Shown: one piece after another, positions 51,532 through 60,323 of the stretch
Position numbering within the stretch: the first letter of the stretch is position 1
Layout of the letters: every line of letters starts with the position of its first letter
Assembly (NCBI GenBank): GCA_016716605.1
Contig: JADJWA010000001.1
Coordinates: 434,001-498,000, forward strand
Direction of reading: 5' to 3'
Length of the DNA stretch: 64,000 bases
Source of the DNA: Flavobacteriales bacterium
Lineage (GTDB): Bacteria; Bacteroidota; Bacteroidia; Flavobacteriales_F; PHOS-HE28
Notes under the pieces: generated by a model
Database searches by the model: none
What the model was told of the DNA's origin: nothing
The model's input: the letters and a program-made list of their open reading frames with translations, nothing else
Made by a program: the position numbers and the translations under genes

Positions 51532-52269
51532 TCACAGGCGGGAAACGCGGAAAGGCAACTGGAAGACCACGGGCACTGGCTTGCCGTTCTGCGTGGCCGG
51601 GTTCATCTCCGGCAATGCCCGGATCACTCGCTCGATCTCCGCAGAAACCGCAGGGCTCGGCTTGGGCACGCAGACCACTTGCGCGATGCGGCCCTCCGCA
51701 TCAATCACGATAGAGACGGTGGTGCGCTCCTCACGGCGCATCGTTTCAGGTACCACGAAATGCCGCTTCAGGTGAAGTTCGATGGTGCGCTCGGTGCATT
51801 CGTCCACGCTGCTCCTCCGAGAGTCGAGGCATTTACGGAAGTAGGGCCGCTGCTCTACACCGTTCCATGGCGCCGGGGGCGTTTCAATCGGCTCATCACC
51901 ATAAGGCACGCGCTCCGATGTTGAATCATCGCCTATTGGACCGGGTTCCGCAGCCGGACCTGTTTCAGGTGCTTCCTTGCTTTCCGGCGCTACGGGCTCC
52001 TCACCAGGGATTATCGGACCTGCTGGTTGCTTGCGGGTCCGGGGCTTCGCGGCCTTCTGCTCATCCTTCTTCTGCCTCAACCAAGGCACAGGTGCTGGCT
52101 CCGATGTGGGAGGCTCCGGAGCCAATTCGCTCGCTGCTGCCAATGGACTGGCCTCTGCCTTCCACTCGAAGGCGACGAGCACGAAGGCCAATGCGATGCT
52201 CAATCCGATACTGAACCGACGGCCGAAGCCAACTGCGGCGGTCCTCCGCGAATGCTGCTGGGTGCGCAT
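51532..52269 (-). CDS. TonB-like protein with single N-terminal membrane anchor
   Basis: 245 residues. A single transmembrane segment (about 20-35) follows a basic N-terminus; a Pro/Glu/Lys-rich periplasmic linker spans about 40-150. A TonB C-terminal-like domain follows (RTTVSIVIDAEGRIAQVVCV, IERVIRALPEMNPATQNGKP, VVFQLPFRV). Such proteins energise TonB-dependent receptors; one receptor gene lies at 57429. exbB and exbD are not nearby. The longer open frame to 52746 is a shadow of the response regulator gene. Confidence 0.82.
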   Translation of the reverse strand: MRTQQHSRRTAAVGFGRRFSIGLSIALAFVLVAFEWKAEASPLAAASELAPEPPTSEPAPVPWLRQKKDEQKAAKPRTRKQPAGPIIPGEEPVAPESKEAPETGPAAEPGPIGDDSTSERVPYGDEPIETPPAPWNGVEQRPYFRKCLDSRRSSVDECTERTIELHLKRHFVVPETMRREERTTVSIVIDAEGRIAQVVCVPKPSPAVSAEIERVIRALPEMNPATQNGKPVPVVFQLPFRVSRL

Positions 52270-52309
52270 AACGAGGGTGTTTCCCTCATCAACACCGGGT
52301 GAGCATGGA

Positions 52310-53014
52310 TCATTGCGGATCGGGCGCCACCATGCGGAAGCCCTGGCCGTGTATATTGATGATCTCCGTGGCCGGGTCTTCCTTGAGGTACTTGCGCAGC
52401 TTGGCGATGTACACGTCCATGCTGCGGCCGTTGAAATAGCTGTCGTTCCCCCAGACCTTGTTGAGGGCCACGGAACGCTCGAGCACTTGGTTCCGGTGCA
52501 AGCACAAGAGGCGTAATAATTCGTTCTCCTTGGTGGTGAGGCGTCGTTCGCCCGCAGGGGTGCGCAGGATCTGTTTGCGGTGATCGAGCTCCGAATGGCT
52601 GAACGCATAAACCGCCGGCTCCTCGGGCGCCGGCTCCGCGCCCTTGGTGCGGCGCAGCACCGCGCTGATGCGCAGCAGGAGCTCCTCCATGCCGAAAGGC
52701 TTGGTGATGTAATCATCGGCGCCGCTCTGGAAGCCCAGCACGACATCCTGCTTCATGCTTTTCGCGGTGAGGAAGATGATGGGCACCTCCGGATCCTTCG
52801 CACGGATCTCCTTGGCCAGCGTGAATCCGTCCTTTAAGGGCATCATCACATCCAGAAGAATCAGGTCGTACTTGCCTTTGCCGAATGCGGCGGCGCCCTG
52901 TTTCCCATCGGCTTTCAGGTCGGCCTCGAAGCCGCGGGCCTGCAGGTAGGTGCTGAGCAAACTGCCCAGGTTGGGGTCGTCCTCTACGACGAGCAATCGC
53001 GCGTGCGGGGTCAT
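52310..53014 (-). CDS. OmpR/PhoB-family response regulator
   Basis: 234 residues. Receiver domain with acidic pocket EDD (11-13), phospho-acceptor D55 in LILLDVMMP, Thr83 and Lys85 in FLTAKS; then a winged-helix DNA-binding domain (RLTTKENELLRLLCLHRNQV, SMDVYIAKLRKYL, IINIHGQGFRMV). It overlaps the histidine kinase stop as ATGA, so the pair forms a cognate two-component system. Target genes are unknown; the TonB-like gene starts 40 nt after it. Confidence 0.95.
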   Translation of the reverse strand: MTPHARLLVVEDDPNLGSLLSTYLQARGFEADLKADGKQGAAAFGKGKYDLILLDVMMPLKDGFTLAKEIRAKDPEVPIIFLTAKSMKQDVVLGFQSGADDYITKPFGMEELLLRISAVLRRTKGAEPAPEEPAVYAFSHSELDHRKQILRTPAGERRLTTKENELLRLLCLHRNQVLERSVALNKVWGNDSYFNGRSMDVYIAKLRKYLKEDPATEIINIHGQGFRMVAPDPQ

Positions 53015-54465
53015 GTTTGGAACGGGATGAAAATATGGAATGTGCTGCCTTTGCCCACGGCGCTCTCCAAGCGGATGCGGCCCCGGTGGCGCTCGACCAC
53101 GCTCTTCACGTAACTCAGCCCGAGGCCGAAGCCTTTGGCATTGTGAAGGTTGCCGGTAGGCACGCGATAGAGCCTGTCGAAGATCTTGCGCTGCTCGCTG
53201 GCCGGCACGCCGATGCCGTTATCGGACACGCTCACAGTGATGCCTTCATCGTTGCTGCTGGTGGCGATGCGAACGCGCGGCTCCTTGTCGCAGTATTTCA
53301 CGGCATTGTCGATGAGGTTGTAGAGCAGGTTGGTCATGTGGATGCGGTCGGCTTTCACACGATGCAGCTCCGCGGCTAGATCGGTCTCGATCCGCCCATC
53401 CCGCCGGCTCACCTGCATGGCGCTGCTGCGAGCCACCTCGGAGATCACGGCGTGCAGGTCCAGGTCAACGAGCTTCATCACCATGCGCCCATCGTCCTCA
53501 ATGGCGCTCTGCAGTACGTTCTCCACTAATGCGCCCAGACGCTTGTTCTCATCGCGGATCATGGCTGTATAGGACTGGAGCTGCTCTTCGGTGCGCGGGA
53601 TCGAAGGATCTGCCAGCGCCTCGCAAGCAAGGCCGATGGTGCTGATGGGCGTCTTGAGCTCATGGGTGAGGTTGTTCACCAGGTCCTTCCGGATGTCGTT
53701 GAGCCGTTTCTGCCGAAGCACCGTGCGAATGGTGAAGACGAAGGCGGTGATGATCATGGCGGCGAAGAGCCCCGAGACCAGCAGCATGGGCCATGAGCCG
53801 CGCAGCAAGGTGCTTCGTGATAGCAACGCATGCACATGGAGATAGTGCTCTGCTCCGGTGAGGTCGTGCCGGAACAGGCGGGTGCGGAATGGCGATTCGC
53901 CCAGACCTGCCACGGCGCTATCCGGCATGGCCAGACCATCCACCGGATCGCCCTTGGCGGTGAACACGGCCCAATTCGCATGGCCATCGAGCCCAAGGCC
54001 AGCGAGTTCCTGCTGAACCAGGCTGTCGAGGGCAATGGGATCGATCCGCTTACGGATGTCGCGCGCCTGGTCGCTGGCAAGGATACCCCGCACCAGATCC
54101 GCGATCATGGCCTCGTAGTGCTCCCGGTCCGACTCTAGCGGAGCAGGCGTGAGCCCCGGCGCATCCAGGTCGGCGAACTCCCCTTCAACAAGCGTGGCCA
54201 GGGCGGGGTCCCGGCGAGCGGAGGCGCGGAGCGAGTCGAGCCGCGCGAGCATGCGCCGCCCCCTCCGGTCTCCCTTGAGCTCGCGCATCCGCTCCATGCC
54301 TTCGACCCGGTCGCTGACGCGAAGGAGCGCAAGGCGCATCTGCTGTTCGAATTGCTCCTCGCGCAGCCGAACCGTCTCGCGCATCCAGACCGATTGTATC
54401 GCGAGCAGCCCTGCCAGCGCCACCACGATGGCGATGAGCATCACGCTGATGCTGCGCTTCTCCAC
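53011..54465 (-). CDS. Membrane sensor histidine kinase
   Basis: 484 residues. Transmembrane segments near 8-26 and 230-250 flank a 200-residue periplasmic sensor rich in charged helices. The kinase core has the H box NNLTHELKTPISTIGLACEA, N box LYNLIDNAVKYCD, G1 VSDNGIGVPASE and G2 GFGLGLSYVKSVV. It is the cognate kinase of the regulator at 53014. It starts with GTG at 54465; the box TAGTTTCG ends 5 nt upstream, supporting this start. Confidence 0.93.
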   Translation of the reverse strand: MEKRSISVMLIAIVVALAGLLAIQSVWMRETVRLREEQFEQQMRLALLRVSDRVEGMERMRELKGDRRGRRMLARLDSLRASARRDPALATLVEGEFADLDAPGLTPAPLESDREHYEAMIADLVRGILASDQARDIRKRIDPIALDSLVQQELAGLGLDGHANWAVFTAKGDPVDGLAMPDSAVAGLGESPFRTRLFRHDLTGAEHYLHVHALLSRSTLLRGSWPMLLVSGLFAAMIITAFVFTIRTVLRQKRLNDIRKDLVNNLTHELKTPISTIGLACEALADPSIPRTEEQLQSYTAMIRDENKRLGALVENVLQSAIEDDGRMVMKLVDLDLHAVISEVARSSAMQVSRRDGRIETDLAAELHRVKADRIHMTNLLYNLIDNAVKYCDKEPRVRIATSSNDEGITVSVSDNGIGVPASEQRKIFDRLYRVPTGNLHNAKGFGLGLSYVKSVVERHRGRIRLESAVGKGSTFHIFIPFQT

Positions 54466-54470
54466 GCGAG

Positions 54471-54478
54471 CGAAACTA
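54471..54478 (-). promoter_or_regulatory. -7-like box 5 nt before the histidine kinase GTG
   Basis: TAGTTTCG-CTCGC-GTG on the - strand. It is the same geometry as at gldA, rsgA and ruvB, here before a GTG start. Confidence 0.4.
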
Positions 54479-54560
54479 GCGCGGTGCCAGATGCGGCGGC
54501 CGCTTAACGGCCTTTAACGTTCGTTGACGCGGCATTCACAAGGGCCGCTAGCGGCGCGGG

Positions 54561-54568
54561 TACTTTTG
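54561..54568 (+). promoter_or_regulatory. -7 box of an orphan transcription unit
   Basis: TACTTTTG matches TAnnTTTG exactly. It points into a 150-nt stretch with no plausible ORF that ends in an intrinsic terminator. Confidence 0.45.
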
Positions 54569-54573
54569 GGCCG

Positions 54574-54707
54574 TCGGGCATCGCCTCGCACGCTCAGCAA
54601 GAGCGGAATCAGATTGATCGAGCTGTACAGGAGGTTTGGTTTTGGTTCTCTGAACAGCGCAACAAGGGGTCGGAGGGCTCTCACGCAAGTGGGGGCCTTT
54701 CGATTTT
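54574..54707 (+). ncRNA. Candidate small RNA (about 135 nt)
   Basis: The 253-nt gap between the histidine kinase and the TM220-type gene has no ATG-started ORF on the + strand in this segment. It does have a -7 box (54561-54568) and a terminator (54673-54707). A GT-rich conserved-looking core (TTTGGTTTTGGTTCTCTGAA) is followed by CAGCGCAACAAGGGGTCGGA. It could belong to a Bacteroidota ncRNA class such as Flavo-1; I cannot confirm this from memory. The start coordinate is approximate. Confidence 0.4.
54673..54707 (+). terminator. Rho-independent terminator of the candidate small RNA
   Basis: GGCTCTCAC (54676-54684) pairs with GTGGGGGCC (54689-54697) using two G-U pairs around a GCAA tetraloop, followed by TTTCGATTTT. 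It points rightward, toward the end of the convergent gene at 54719. Confidence 0.65.
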
Positions 54708-54718
54708 CTGGCTGAAGG

Positions 54719-55093
54719 CTAATCGGCCGAGCGCTTCTCTTCGCGCAGGGCAAGGCGCCACAGATGCAGCAGTGCCCCGATGGCCATGAGCAGGCCGCCG
54801 AATTCGCGCGTCTCTTCGATGTATGGCGTCTCGGCCTTCATGGCTCCGGTGAGGCTGGGCATGCCGCTGCCGATCCAGCCAATCACGCCGGGCAACAGCG
54901 CAAGGAGCCAGATGATCAGCGGTACCGCGACCGCGATGGTGATCCATTTGAAATGGCCGCCGAACGCTGCAAGCGAGCACAAGGTGGCCACAGCGGTGTA
55001 GCTGATCATCCAGGGCAACGGGTCCGGATCATTGAATTGCAGCCCAGCGAAAAGGAAGAAGAGGATCGCGAGCGTGAGGTTGATAGTCTTCAT
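54719..55093 (-). CDS. Small membrane protein, transmembrane-220 type
   Basis: 124 residues with four hydrophobic spans. The start MKTINLTLAILFFLFAGLQF followed by NDPDPLPWM is the signature of the transmembrane family 220. Its biochemical role is not known. It starts 5 nt after the TonB-dependent receptor stop and is probably co-transcribed. Confidence 0.85.
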   Translation of the reverse strand: MKTINLTLAILFFLFAGLQFNDPDPLPWMISYTAVATLCSLAAFGGHFKWITIAVAVPLIIWLLALLPGVIGWIGSGMPSLTGAMKAETPYIEETREFGGLLMAIGALLHLWRLALREEKRSAD

Positions 55094-55098
55094 GGGGT

Positions 55099-57429
55099 TC
55101 AGAATTCGACGCGGTAACTGAGGTTGGGGATGAGGCCGAGCTGGTACCGCGTGATGGTCTCGCCCTTTCGGAAGTCAAAGGCCTCATAGGCTTCATTACG
55201 CGTGTTGGCCACGTTCTGCACGTCCATCGCCCAGAGCCCGGTTCGTCCGTTGCGGTCGCGCTTCAGGTACACGCGAAGGTCGAAGCGATAGGCATCGCGC
55301 AGCTTGGCCGAATAGGGCTCGCCGGGGAAGAATGACCACGCGCCAGGCCTATTCTCCGCCTCGAAGGGCGTGTAGCGCAGCCCGCCCACGCCCATTGCCC
55401 GCATTCCCACCCCCCAGGTGCGCACAAGGTCATCCTTCGACCTGCCCCACTCCTTGCCGGCCACGGCATTGGCTGTCCAGCCAGCGTCCCAACGCGCGTT
55501 CCGCTCCATGCCTTGCACAACAGTGGTGCTGCGGAACACGCTGCCATTCATCAGCCAATAGAAGCCCTTGTTCATGGCCTGCTTCACGGAGAGCTCAATA
55601 CCCATGTTGCGCGCTTCGGCCTTGGCCTCCATGGGCAGGTATTGCGGCTCGTCCCAAGCGTTGGTGAGCGGCTCCTCGAGTCCTGATATCCCATTGAATC
55701 CGGACCAGGGAACCGGCACGCCGCTGATGCGCTGGCCGTAGATCTCACCACGCACGGATGTGTAATAAGTGGCCCGATGCTCGTATCCAAAGGTGAGGTC
55801 CTCGCTGCGCTGGAAACCGAGCGTTCGATTATCCGGAATGCCCAGCGTGGTGGATGCCGCTGAAAGATCCAAGAGATTGATCACAACGTGGTGGGGCAAT
55901 TGTCCGCGCACGCCTGCACTGAGCAGCACGGCTCCTTTGCCTCGGACGGTCTTGATCAAGTCGATGCGCGGTTCGAGCAAACCGCTGCCATTGAAGGTGA
56001 ACTGGCTGTATGCAAGGCCGGCCGTGGCCGTGATGCTCCATGGCAAGGAGGCGCGCAATTGGGCGTACGGGCGGAGCAACCAGCCCTGGGCCGTATCGGA
56101 GAGCACATTCACCAGCATGCGATCCATCGCGCTGCCGCCTACCGCGTAATGCAAGCGCTTGCCCAATGTCCCCTCCAACGCAGCAACCAGGCTCAGCTTC
56201 CGCTCATAGAGGCTCGCGAAATCGCGCCAGGGCGCCAAGGCGGCGGTGTCCCTCTCCGACTCGGTGCGCTCCTGATAAGCTCCGCTCCACAAGGCTGCGG
56301 CACGCAGCAAGGAACGCTGTCCCAGAGGCAGGGTCATGGTGGCACCCAAAGCGCCCATGCTGCTGTTGTATTCGATGTCGCGCGAGTCCTTATCGAACTC
56401 CCATTGCGCGGTATCCGCCTTCGCTTTGAACACATTGCTGCTGATGCCACCCAATCCGAATACGCGCCATTCGCCCCGCTCACCGATGCGCGAACCGGCA
56501 TGGAATGAAAGGTCTTGGAAGCTGATCGCCTCATCCCCGATATCGACTCCGATCGCGCTCAATAGACCCAAGGTGCTGTAGCGGTAGTTCACCAAGTGGA
56601 AATCCTCGCCGCCCCTGGTGATCGGACCTTCGGTGCTCAAGTCGATCCCGAGCAGACCGGCCTGCGCGGTCCACTCGCGCGCCTGGGCATTGCCCCTGCG
56701 CAACCCCAGGTCCATGATGCCTCCGAGGGCGTTGCCGTGGCTCACTGGCATGTTGCCGGTGCGCAGGCTCGATGACCCGAGCATCTGTGCGCTCAGGATG
56801 CTCACACCGCCACCGCTCAAGGTTGGCAGATCGCTCGCGGTGCCTGCATTTCCCAGATGATTCGGGCTGACCATCTCAGCGCCTTCAAGGAGCCAGGTGT
56901 TCGCCAACGGTCCGTTGCCGCGCACCATCAGGTGGTTGGCCTGGTCGTTCGGCGCGGCCACGCCCGGCGTAGCAGCAGCCAAGCGCGCGGGATCCTGGAA
57001 CATGGCGGGGTAGCGAAGGCCCTGCTCCACCGTGAACAAGCGCACCCCGGCATGGGCTACCTGCCAGCGGTCAACAATACCGACCTCGATGGGTGGCAAT
57101 TCCACGCGCGCCGCGCTGAGCGCGATCTCCAGCACCGATTCCTTGCCACTGCGCACCCAAACCTCGTGCACCCACTCCGTTTCGTAGCCTACCATGCTCG
57201 CCTTCACGGACCAAAGGCCAACAGGAACTTGGGCAATGAGGTACAGTCCAAGGCTATCGGAGGCCGCACCGAGCAGCGGAACCGTTCGCTCCACCACGAC
57301 TGCGGCATTGTGCAACGGCGCACCGCTTGCCGCATTGCGCACGGTTCCGCGGACAACACCGAAGGGCTCCTGCGCGACGGCAGGGAATGAAGCGGAGAAG
57401 GCCGCGCAGAAGAAGAGGATCCGACGCAC
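55099..57429 (-). CDS. TonB-dependent receptor with N-terminal carboxypeptidase-regulatory-like domain
   Basis: 776 residues. Signal peptide (MRRILFFCAAFSASFPAVAQ), beta-sandwich domain about 25-110 (GVVRGTVRNAASGAPLHNAA), plug about 120-230 (VRGNGPLANTWLLEGAEMVS), then a barrel ending in an aromatic residue (SYRVEF). It starts with GTG 57429, with TAAGATCG 4 nt upstream. The substrate is unknown; no riboswitch or SusD partner is adjacent. It may be energised by the TonB-like protein at 52269. Confidence 0.9.
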   Translation of the reverse strand: MRRILFFCAAFSASFPAVAQEPFGVVRGTVRNAASGAPLHNAAVVVERTVPLLGAASDSLGLYLIAQVPVGLWSVKASMVGYETEWVHEVWVRSGKESVLEIALSAARVELPPIEVGIVDRWQVAHAGVRLFTVEQGLRYPAMFQDPARLAAATPGVAAPNDQANHLMVRGNGPLANTWLLEGAEMVSPNHLGNAGTASDLPTLSGGGVSILSAQMLGSSSLRTGNMPVSHGNALGGIMDLGLRRGNAQAREWTAQAGLLGIDLSTEGPITRGGEDFHLVNYRYSTLGLLSAIGVDIGDEAISFQDLSFHAGSRIGERGEWRVFGLGGISSNVFKAKADTAQWEFDKDSRDIEYNSSMGALGATMTLPLGQRSLLRAAALWSGAYQERTESERDTAALAPWRDFASLYERKLSLVAALEGTLGKRLHYAVGGSAMDRMLVNVLSDTAQGWLLRPYAQLRASLPWSITATAGLAYSQFTFNGSGLLEPRIDLIKTVRGKGAVLLSAGVRGQLPHHVVINLLDLSAASTTLGIPDNRTLGFQRSEDLTFGYEHRATYYTSVRGEIYGQRISGVPVPWSGFNGISGLEEPLTNAWDEPQYLPMEAKAEARNMGIELSVKQAMNKGFYWLMNGSVFRSTTVVQGMERNARWDAGWTANAVAGKEWGRSKDDLVRTWGVGMRAMGVGGLRYTPFEAENRPGAWSFFPGEPYSAKLRDAYRFDLRVYLKRDRNGRTGLWAMDVQNVANTRNEAYEAFDFRKGETITRYQLGLIPNLSYRVEF

Positions 57430-57528
57430 GGCGCGATCTTAGGCCATGCGCCACAGGCAGGGCGCCTCGTTGTTGCCTGAAAGCCCACGCACCGGTGTGC
57501 ATGACCGGAGGAAGCACGCTTGCCCGAC

Positions 57529-57536
57529 TACCTTCG
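57529..57536 (+). promoter_or_regulatory. -7-like box 7 nt before the aldehyde dehydrogenase start
   Basis: TACCTTCG-GCCACGC-ATG. It supports ATG 57544 over the upstream TTG at 57520. Confidence 0.4.
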
Positions 57537-57543
57537 GCCACGC

Positions 57544-58986
57544 ATGGAGCGCATCCTCAACTTCATCGGCGGCGTCTTGCGCCCGGCCATCGGTGGCACA
57601 TGGCTCGATAACCATGAACCAGCTACCGGCCGTGCCTTCGCTCAGATCGCCGACAGCGATGAGCGCGATGTGCAAGCAGCGGTGGAAGCAGCCAGCGCCG
57701 CACTTCCCGAATGGCAGGCATTGGGCCGAGAGGGACGCAGCAAAGCGATGCTGCGCTTAGCCGACCTGATCGAGCAGCAAGTGGACCGCTTCGCTGAGGC
57801 GGAGAGCCGCGATAACGGCAAACCCATTCACCTAGCCCGCAAGGTTGACATCCCGCGCGCGGTCTCCAACATCCGCTTCTTCGCCACGGCCATCCTCCAC
57901 ACCCGCACCGATGCGCATATCATGGACGACGTGGCGGTGAATTACACTGAGCGGGAGCCCATAGGCATAGTCGGCTGCATCAGCCCCTGGAACCTGCCGT
58001 TCTACCTGTTCACATGGAAGATCGCGCCAGCCTTGGCAACCGGCAATACCGTGGTGGCCAAGCCTAGCGAAGTGACTCCGCTCACGGCGTTCATGATGAG
58101 CGAACTCTGCGCTGAGGCGGGCTTCCCACAGGGCACTCTCAACATCGTGCATGGCTTGGGTCACAAGGTGGGTGCAGCCATCACGGCGCACCCGGCGATC
58201 ACAGCGATCTCATTCACCGGCGGCACGCGAACCGGTGCGGAGATCGCGCGCGTGGCAGCGCCCTTGTTCAAGAAGCTCAGCCTCGAGCTGGGCGGCAAGA
58301 ACCCCGTGTTGGTCTTCGCTGATTGCGAATTCGATGAGATGATGCGCACCACCGTGCTCAGCTCGTTCCGCAACCAAGGGCAGATCTGCCTTTGCGGCTC
58401 GCGGATCCTGATCGAGCGCAGCATCTACGATCGCTTCAAAGAGGCCTTTGTCGAGCGCGTGAAGGCCCTGCGCGTGGGGGATCCAGCCGACCCGGGAAGC
58501 GACCTCGGCGCAGTGGTATCGGAGGCGCACATGGAGAAGGTGCTGGGGCACATCACTCAGGCACGGGCCGATGGGGGCACGGTGCTCTGCGGCGGAGAGC
58601 GCGTGCGGCTGGAAGGCCGTTTGAAGGATGGCTGGTATATCGCTCCGACAGTGATCGAGGGCCTGGGACCGGGATGCCGCACCAATCAAGAGGAGATCTT
58701 CGGGCCGGTGGTGACGCTGCAGCCATTCGATGATGAGGCCCATGCGCTGTCGCTCGCGAACGATTCGGTCTATGGCCTGGCCAGCGTTGTATGGACCAGC
58801 GATGTGAAACGCGCGCACCGGACGGCTCGTGCGCTGCGATCGGGAATCGTGTGGGTGAACTGCTGGATGATGCGCGACCTGCGCACGCCTTTCGGCGGCA
58901 TGAAGCAAAGCGGCGTTGGCCGCGAAGGAGGTGAAGAGGCGCTGCGCTTCTTCACCGAGGCGAAGAACATCTGCATCAGGATTTGA
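57544..58986 (+). CDS. Aldehyde dehydrogenase family protein
   Basis: 480 residues. NAD-binding and catalytic motifs: ISPWNLPFYLFTWKIAPALA, KPSEVTPLTAFM, SFTGGTRTGAEIAR, catalytic Glu in KLSLELGGKNPVLVFADCEF, catalytic Cys in RNQGQICLCGSRIL, and EEIFGPVVTLQPF. It resembles the 2-hydroxymuconic semialdehyde / betaine aldehyde-type group (AMSDH-like). The physiological substrate is not clear: no catechol or tryptophan-degradation genes are in the window. Monocistronic by appearance, convergent with the gene at 59230. Confidence 0.93.
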   Translation: MERILNFIGGVLRPAIGGTWLDNHEPATGRAFAQIADSDERDVQAAVEAASAALPEWQALGREGRSKAMLRLADLIEQQVDRFAEAESRDNGKPIHLARKVDIPRAVSNIRFFATAILHTRTDAHIMDDVAVNYTEREPIGIVGCISPWNLPFYLFTWKIAPALATGNTVVAKPSEVTPLTAFMMSELCAEAGFPQGTLNIVHGLGHKVGAAITAHPAITAISFTGGTRTGAEIARVAAPLFKKLSLELGGKNPVLVFADCEFDEMMRTTVLSSFRNQGQICLCGSRILIERSIYDRFKEAFVERVKALRVGDPADPGSDLGAVVSEAHMEKVLGHITQARADGGTVLCGGERVRLEGRLKDGWYIAPTVIEGLGPGCRTNQEEIFGPVVTLQPFDDEAHALSLANDSVYGLASVVWTSDVKRAHRTARALRSGIVWVNCWMMRDLRTPFGGMKQSGVGREGGEEALRFFTEAKNICIRI

Positions 58987-59110
58987 GCGACGGGCCATCG
59001 GGCCAACGGCGCTCCTTCATCCCATTGGTGAAGAACCATCCGAACCGGTGGTCGAACCAGATGGCGAAGCGGCCCAGGGCCAAGAGCGCTTGTTGGAGCA
59101 GCGGGAGCAT
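58976..59110 (-). CDS. Possible small ORF (44 residues)
   Basis: MLPLLQQALLALGRFAIWFD continues HRFGWFFTNG then a charged tail. The aromatic segment RFAIWFDHRFGWFFTNG looks like a constrained peptide rather than random translation. Its 3' end overlaps the aldehyde dehydrogenase by 11 nt on the other strand. No family is recognised and there is no clear promoter, so it could be spurious. Confidence 0.3.
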   Translation of the reverse strand: MLPLLQQALLALGRFAIWFDHRFGWFFTNGMKERRWPDGPSLKS

Positions 59111-59229
59111 GCGTGCGGGTTTGTAGGACCAACCCGAACAGCATGCCGATCCTTGCGCGGCGGTTGTGAACGAATGCCAAGCGGCGGCGCTCGAACGAGC
59201 ACCGGTTGCGCGCAGCACCGGGGAGCGCA

Positions 59230-60267
59230 TCACAAGGCCACGGCGAAGGAGGCCAGGCCTTCCTGCTGCTCCACGATCAACGCCTTGCGCTGGATGCGCG
59301 CCAATTCCAACAGCCCGATCTCCTCGGCATCTTCTTCATTCCCGATCACCGCCCTGCGGTACCGGCGATCCAATTCGAGCCGGGATAGCTCCGCGATGCT
59401 CTCCACCTTGTGCACCATGCGGCTCATGACCGGCTCCGCTGCCGACCAGACCGCGCGCATCCAGAAGCTCCCATCGGCCGTGCCGAAGCAGAAGAGCGCA
59501 GCGCGGCCGACCCCATGCGCATTCATCCAGGAACTTGCCGCCAAATAGGCCTGACCCGCATGCTGCCGGATCGCTGGATCATCCAACTCGCGTTCCAGCA
59601 TCCGGAGGACCGGCTCTTGCAAACCGGCCTCGCCGCCGCAACGAATGGCCATCACCAGCCCCATGTCAAGGGCATTCCTGTGCAATTCAAGGTCCGCATC
59701 CAAGTGCGCTTCTGACTGGCGCTCATCCTGATCGGGCGACATGACCGCGCGAATCGCGAAGAGGCTACGGTCCTGATCGATCGGGATGATCCGGTGGCAC
59801 AGGTCGCGGCCCGACCGACGGGCCATTTCGATGAGCCCCAATCCAGCCCCCCCGCGAGCAGTTGCTCCGCCGGTGCTGAGCCTGGCAAGGAACAAGCCGC
59901 GCAGCTGATCGGTGGTGGCCCCTCGCAACCGGTCCAGCGCTTCGTCGAGCGCGGCTGCCTCGCTCCTGCTGATCGGATTCATGGCTGAAACGGAGTCCCG
60001 GTCGGCGTTCGCGCGCACCGTGAATGAGCACTCGCGAGCTCCCGGGCGCACCAAGGCCCTGTGCCTGGTGACATTCTGGTAGGCCTCAACAAGGACGAAA
60101 GCCAGCCGCTGACGCAAGGTCCGAGGCCGGCCCGAACCCTTCGCGGCCAGATCCCCCAAGGCGATCAGATCCGCTGTGTGCCCTTCGTTGAAGGAGCCGG
60201 CATGAACGAATGCGAAGGAATCGCCGCCGAGCATGCGGTACAAACGGTGCGCGGCTTCGGCATCCAT
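59230..60267 (-). CDS. SiaB-family protein kinase-like ATPase (GHKL/HATPase fold)
   Basis: 345 residues. The N-terminal half has an anti-sigma/histidine-kinase-type ATPase core: N box FVLVEAYQNVTRH near residue 65 and G box GGAGLGLIEMARRSG near residue 145. SiaB in Pseudomonas phosphorylates the small partner SiaC in a diguanylate-cyclase pathway; no siaC or siaD is visible here. The C-terminal half (about 180-345) is a separate helical region of unknown role. It is divergent from the HD-PPK1 gene, 56 nt between starts. Confidence 0.75.
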   Translation of the reverse strand: MDAEAAHRLYRMLGGDSFAFVHAGSFNEGHTADLIALGDLAAKGSGRPRTLRQRLAFVLVEAYQNVTRHRALVRPGARECSFTVRANADRDSVSAMNPISRSEAAALDEALDRLRGATTDQLRGLFLARLSTGGATARGGAGLGLIEMARRSGRDLCHRIIPIDQDRSLFAIRAVMSPDQDERQSEAHLDADLELHRNALDMGLVMAIRCGGEAGLQEPVLRMLERELDDPAIRQHAGQAYLAASSWMNAHGVGRAALFCFGTADGSFWMRAVWSAAEPVMSRMVHKVESIAELSRLELDRRYRRAVIGNEEDAEEIGLLELARIQRKALIVEQQEGLASFAVAL

Positions 60268-60304
60268 ACGGGCGTGGCCAAGTTAAATGCGTTCAGCGAG
60301 CGGG

Positions 60305-60312
60305 TACTTTCG
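60305..60312 (+). promoter_or_regulatory. -7-like box 11 nt before the HD-PPK1 gene
   Basis: TACTTTCG. On the other strand TAACTTGG (60278-60285) may serve the divergent SiaB-like gene, so the two promoters are only about 20 nt apart. Confidence 0.4.
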
Positions 60313-60323
60313 CCGGCCTCACC

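Noticed and set aside
52270..52746. Upstream extension of the TonB-like frame
   Set aside because: Arg/Ser-rich shadow of the response-regulator gene; the transmembrane anchor begins just after ATG 52269.
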